Shown: positions 61,179-64,000 of the stretch, one piece after another
Numbering within the stretch: the first letter of the stretch is position 1
Layout of the letters: every line of letters starts with the position of its first letter
Origin: Cohnella sp. SGD-V74
GTDB lineage: Bacteria; Bacillota; Bacilli; Paenibacillales; Paenibacillaceae
Direction of reading: 5' to 3'
DNA length: 64,000 nucleotides
Assembly: GCF_003001675.1 (NCBI RefSeq)
Contig: NZ_PVYW01000018.1
Span: 62,001 to 126,000 of the forward strand
The notes under the pieces: model-generated
Told to the model about the DNA's origin: nothing
The model's input: the letters and a program-made list of their open reading frames with translations, nothing else
Database searches by the model: none
Program-made: the position numbers and the translations under genes

Positions 61179-62150
61179 ATGAACTTAAAAGGAAGAGAAG
61201 AGAAACTCAAGTACTTTAGATACAGGTCAACGGGAAGGCAAGTCCCCCGAACAGGCATGAGGCATAAAAAGAGCATTCATTATTTTGAAGAAGAGCAGGA
61301 AAAGGTGTACTTCCAAGAGTCCGAGGTGGTTCAGTTTTCGCTTGATCGATTCGGGCTGAACTTGCCTCTGATGGAAGGGAATGTGGTGTTTGTTCACCAC
61401 TATCTTCTAAAATTTTGGAACAGATTCATCAAACCGGAAGGCTTGAACATTTACCTGTTGCTGCGAATGCACTGTTACAATAAGGATTATTGCTGGCTTG
61501 AACTTCAATCACTTTGTAATTTCACTGATCGTTCGAAAGAAACGATTCGGAAGTATCTAGATCTGTTAGAGCGCTATGGTTTTATCTATCAATTCCAGTG
61601 CGAAAACACCGCTCGTAACAACATGCAAGAATCACCGATTACAAAAGTGAGGAAAGAGTTCCCTTTTCTTACTGAAGAATTGATTGAACAATTGCCGGCG
61701 AAGCTACAAACTGAGCATCATCGGTTCATGGCAGATTTGAACCAGAAAATATCTGTTTCTCTACAAGTGATGGAGAAGGTTGACTACGAATCGGTCTTTA
61801 ATGAGGCTCTTACTACAGGTGAAGTAGTTCCAATCCGCAGGCCGTACTATGAGGAACAAAAGATTAATCAGCTTAAGAGGGAGGCTCTTCAAGCTGAACG
61901 AAATGAAGATGATCTGGCATTTTGGGAACAAGTCCTTGAAGTGCTTAAAGATCAATTTTCGAAGCCCTCCTATAATACGTGGTTTTCAAATACATTTTGT
62001 ATTCGAAGAGAGAATGTACTCTGGGTATACGCGCCCACTCGTTTTCACAAGGAATGGCTTGAAACCCGATATCAAAGCAACATAAAAAATGCGGCACAGT
62101 TTATTCTGAAGGACTATATCCAGGTTAAATACGATTCATTAGAGCAGTAA
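61179..62150 (+). CDS. Plasmid initiator with HTH and C-terminal DnaA domain-I-like module
   Basis: 323 residues (ATG 61179; a later ATG at MRHKKSIHYF is possible, neither has a clear site). N-terminal part includes a winged helix: EGLNIYLLLRMHCYNKDYCW, LQSLCNFTDRSKETIRKYLDLLERYGFI. The last about 80 residues are a DnaA_N (domain I)-like segment: LAFWEQVLEVLKDQFSKPSY, NTWFSNTFCIRRENVLWVYA, RFHKEWLETRYQSNIKNA. In DnaA, domain I recruits the DnaB helicase and other partners. No AAA+ or DnaA domain IV is present. Followed by a terminator and an iteron array with DnaA boxes, so it is the likely initiator of a second origin. Confidence 0.75.
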   Translation: MNLKGREEKLKYFRYRSTGRQVPRTGMRHKKSIHYFEEEQEKVYFQESEVVQFSLDRFGLNLPLMEGNVVFVHHYLLKFWNRFIKPEGLNIYLLLRMHCYNKDYCWLELQSLCNFTDRSKETIRKYLDLLERYGFIYQFQCENTARNNMQESPITKVRKEFPFLTEELIEQLPAKLQTEHHRFMADLNQKISVSLQVMEKVDYESVFNEALTTGEVVPIRRPYYEEQKINQLKREALQAERNEDDLAFWEQVLEVLKDQFSKPSYNTWFSNTFCIRRENVLWVYAPTRFHKEWLETRYQSNIKNAAQFILKDYIQVKYDSLEQ

Positions 62151-62151
62151 T

Positions 62152-62175
62152 CCGCCGGAAATGGCGGTTTTTTTT
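62152..62175 (+). terminator. Intrinsic terminator of the initiator
   Basis: CCGCC / GGCGG stem with GGAAAT loop and an eight-T run. Confidence 0.85.
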
Positions 62176-62357
62176 GTGGATAAGTTGGGGTCTAGAATTT
62201 AGAGTCCCCCGTCTAGAATTTGGAGGGGGGGGTCTAAATTCTAGATGGCGCGTAGTCTAAATTTTAGAGGGCGGAGTTATCCACAATTTTTCGTAGTCTA
62301 AATTTTAGAGGGCGATGGGGGGTCTAAAATCTAGAGGGGGAGGGTCTAAATTCTAGA
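62175..62357. other. Second origin: 13-bp iterons and two DnaA boxes
   Basis: Seven near-palindromic iterons, consensus TCTAAATTTTAGA with variants TCTAGAATTTAGA and TCTAAATTCTAGA, at 62191, 62212, 62233, 62256, 62297, 62323 and 62345, most followed or flanked by G-runs. Perfect DnaA boxes: TGTGGATAA (62175) and TTATCCACA (62277), in opposite orientation. The AT-rich run at 62360-62430 may be the unwinding element. Confidence 0.8.
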
Positions 62358-62429
62358 CCCGAATAATTAAGTATTTAAGTATTTAAAAGATCATCAACAA
62401 ATAAATGATTCTTCTAATATTCAAAAAAT

Positions 62430-63110
62430 GACACAAATATCCCGGCTTCGGGTTTGGTCCTCAGCGATCACAGCCGGATCCAATATCTGCAGCTTCGGAC
62501 TCCTGTTTCTCATTTCTCAGGAGCGATCAGAGCAACTGAGCCCGCGCCGCCGGCGATGCAGGTCGCGCTCCTGGTTTCCGTGTGAAGCCCGGCTTCGCAT
62601 TTGGCGCGCCGGCGACGATGAACGGCGTGATCAACTGCAGTTCACGTCGGGTTCACCGTTGAAGCCCACCTTTTCGATCAGCGTACGGGCGTCAGCGCCT
62701 CACTATCAGCTGCAACTCGCATTTCCGGTTTCTCCGGGTGGCTCTCGGCTTTACGATTGACGCACGGTCGGCGACGGCCTACACGATTAGCTGCAACTTG
62801 GAATGGTTCACCAGGTGAAGCCGACTTACCGTTGGACGCTGCGGCGACGACGACCGACATGTTCAACTTCAGTTCGACCGATTGAAGCCCGGCTTTGCGA
62901 TCAGCGCGAGCAGAGGTAGCTCGTGCTCCTGGTTCTTCGCGGCGCTGTCGAAGACCGGCACGATCTGCAGTAACTCGCTTGGTTCACCGGATGAAATCCG
63001 ACTTCGCCTTTGGCGCGGCGACGGCGATAAGGTTGTGCCTTCCGGTATTGCGCTCAGGATGGGTGGACCGTCCCTCCTTCGGGTCAAATAGTCGAGTGAG
63101 ACGCCCAGCA
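62430..63110. repeat. GC-rich degenerate tandem repeat array (R7)
   Basis: About eight imperfect units of 80-90 bp. Recurring parts: CAGCTGCAACTCGC, TTCACCG, TGAAGCCCGGCTT, CGATCAGCGCG and GGCGACGACGACCGA. No credible gene; the short frames run both ways. Immediately beside the second origin and upstream of the next gene. Confidence 0.65.
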
Positions 63111-63188
63111 CTTCTTACCGAAATGGCAATTATTGCAATCATGGAGATCCTATCCCATACTAGAATAAAAGATAGGAGATGATTTGTG

Positions 63189-64000
63189 ATGAAAGAGGGA
63201 TTAACGATTATTAAACCGAGAATAATTAAAGCCATCATAGATGAGATTGCAATCTTCCCTATTTTGCCATTGTTTCACAAGGATAGCGAACTTTCTGGCC
63301 TTGCAGCACTGGTACTGGATCAAAAACAGTTTACTTTGGAGGGTAACTCCACGTTAGAAGAAAGGATACAATATTATCAGGGACTTTGGAGGGATACCTT
63401 CCACTTTTTATTTGAACGGTTTCTACCTCACTCAGATCCGGATAGCTTGTCCATCGGCTTCGAGATGACACCGTTTTCATATATGTTGGCAACAGAGTAT
63501 TCTCTTGAGTTAAACAATTTGTTTGAGTTAACGGAAATGGACTTGAACTACATTGACTTACTTCTCCTATCATGGGCAGAAGCAGGTTGGAAGCTGCCTG
63601 CCCCATCAGAGCAACTGGACTTTGCATTAAAGATTACATGCTTCCCACCTTTAATGGCGTTGTCGACGTTTTATAGAAAAGCCTATCACTGGAATGTACA
63701 AAACGCCGAACACTTATTGAGCATGGTCGTTAGCAAGGATGTAAGGTTTCCATCATATGAGAATAATTTCGCGCTTCAATTCACTGATCGGTTTATCTCT
63801 CAGGAGACATATCGCTCGATTGGCGGAGTGGAAGGGTTAATCTCTAATCCTGGTCTTTCGAGCAATACAATAGAGAAATTAAAACAACTGAAGAACATTA
63901 TACCGAAAAGCAAGCAAGTTCAAAAAAGGGTAATATGCCCAACATGCGGTGATTATCACGACCAGCCAACTATACATCACGATGACATCCTATATGCACA
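63189..64000 (+). CDS. Unknown protein, 3' end outside window
   Basis: Open from ATG 63189 (AGGAG upstream) to the end of the window (270 codons, no stop). Helical N-terminal part (KAIIDEIAIFPILPLFHKDS; LEERIQYYQGLWRDTFHFLF); near the visible end a zinc-binding-like motif CPTCGDYHDQPTIHHDD. No family recognised. AT-normal codon use, so a genuine gene. Confidence 0.65.
   Translation, partial: MKEGLTIIKPRIIKAIIDEIAIFPILPLFHKDSELSGLAALVLDQKQFTLEGNSTLEERIQYYQGLWRDTFHFLFERFLPHSDPDSLSIGFEMTPFSYMLATEYSLELNNLFELTEMDLNYIDLLLLSWAEAGWKLPAPSEQLDFALKITCFPPLMALSTFYRKAYHWNVQNAEHLLSMVVSKDVRFPSYENNFALQFTDRFISQETYRSIGGVEGLISNPGLSSNTIEKLKQLKNIIPKSKQVQKRVICPTCGDYHDQPTIHHDDILYA

Noticed and set aside
62428..63238. 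Several 60-110-codon frames on both strands
   Set aside because: Products of the repeat array R7; Ser/Arg-rich and frame-inconsistent.

Overview
The window looks like part of a large low-GC Gram-positive plasmid or other extrachromosomal replicon, most likely from a spore-former of the Paenibacillaceae. The reasons are Firmicute-type ribosome binding sites with frequent GTG and TTG starts, a TubZ/TubR/TubY partition set, two different replication initiators each with iterons, SLH and PKD exported proteins, and a Bacillus-type arsenic cluster. The host is an inference; no rRNA or tRNA gene is present to test it.

Layout. (1) 1-9.9 kb, metal and envelope stress: lgt, an Lgt paralogue, a TlpA/ResA thioredoxin, a ccdA remnant, BlaR1-like and BlaI-like regulators, a Met-rich multicopper oxidase, an OmpR-type two-component pair, two Cys-rich four-helix copper-binding proteins, a VTT membrane protein and an NlpC/P60 hydrolase. 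A dyad ACTAC-N5-GTAGT recurs in front of several of these genes and may be the BlaI site. (2) 9.9-11.2 kb, decayed genes (frameshifted DUF302, YwqG-like fragment). (3) 11.2-18.7 kb, arsenic resistance: two arsR, FAD oxidoreductase, ArsO-like flavoprotein with its MarR regulator, two ArsC-type reductases, ArsB, ArsI and a tyrosine phosphatase. (4) 18.7-26.2 kb: a zinc-ribbon plus PIN-like protein, a UvrD-type helicase with an inserted nuclease-like segment, a lipoprotein and a small ATP-dependent DNA ligase; possibly defence or DNA processing. (5) 26.2-32.4 kb: tubY, tubZ, tubR and two clusters of the same short repeat (candidate tubC). (6) 32.4-44.3 kb: a Replic_Relax-like protein, a TadZ-like P-loop protein, small membrane proteins, an SOS-controlled YolD/UvrX operon and a secreted thermonuclease. 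(7) 44.3-48.5 kb: an IS605-type remnant with intact TnpB and dead TnpA, an XRE regulator, and a Rep_3 initiator with 22-bp iterons. (8) 48.5-61 kb: SLH protein, a ~1900-residue PKD protein, a sliding-clamp homologue, zinc-ribbon proteins and a signal peptidase. (9) 61-64 kb: an initiator ending in a DnaA domain-I-like module, next to a 13-bp iteron array with two DnaA boxes, and a partial unknown gene.

The most distinctive signal is a family of six promoter-leader-terminator modules at 41.76, 48.53, 50.18, 56.16, 59.88 and 60.85 kb. In each, the 5' arm of an intrinsic terminator starts about 39-47 nt after the -10 box, behind a shared ACATT...GCAAG leader motif. They head the transcription units for the SLH protein, PKD protein, sliding clamp, signal peptidase, DnaA-I initiator and one unknown protein, so a common attenuation or antitermination switch may control this half of the replicon.

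A second unexplained signal is a dispersed family of degenerate, GC-rich, roughly 80-bp tandem units carrying the core GAAGCCCGGCTTCGCGATCAG, seen in at least five and probably seven intergenic gaps.
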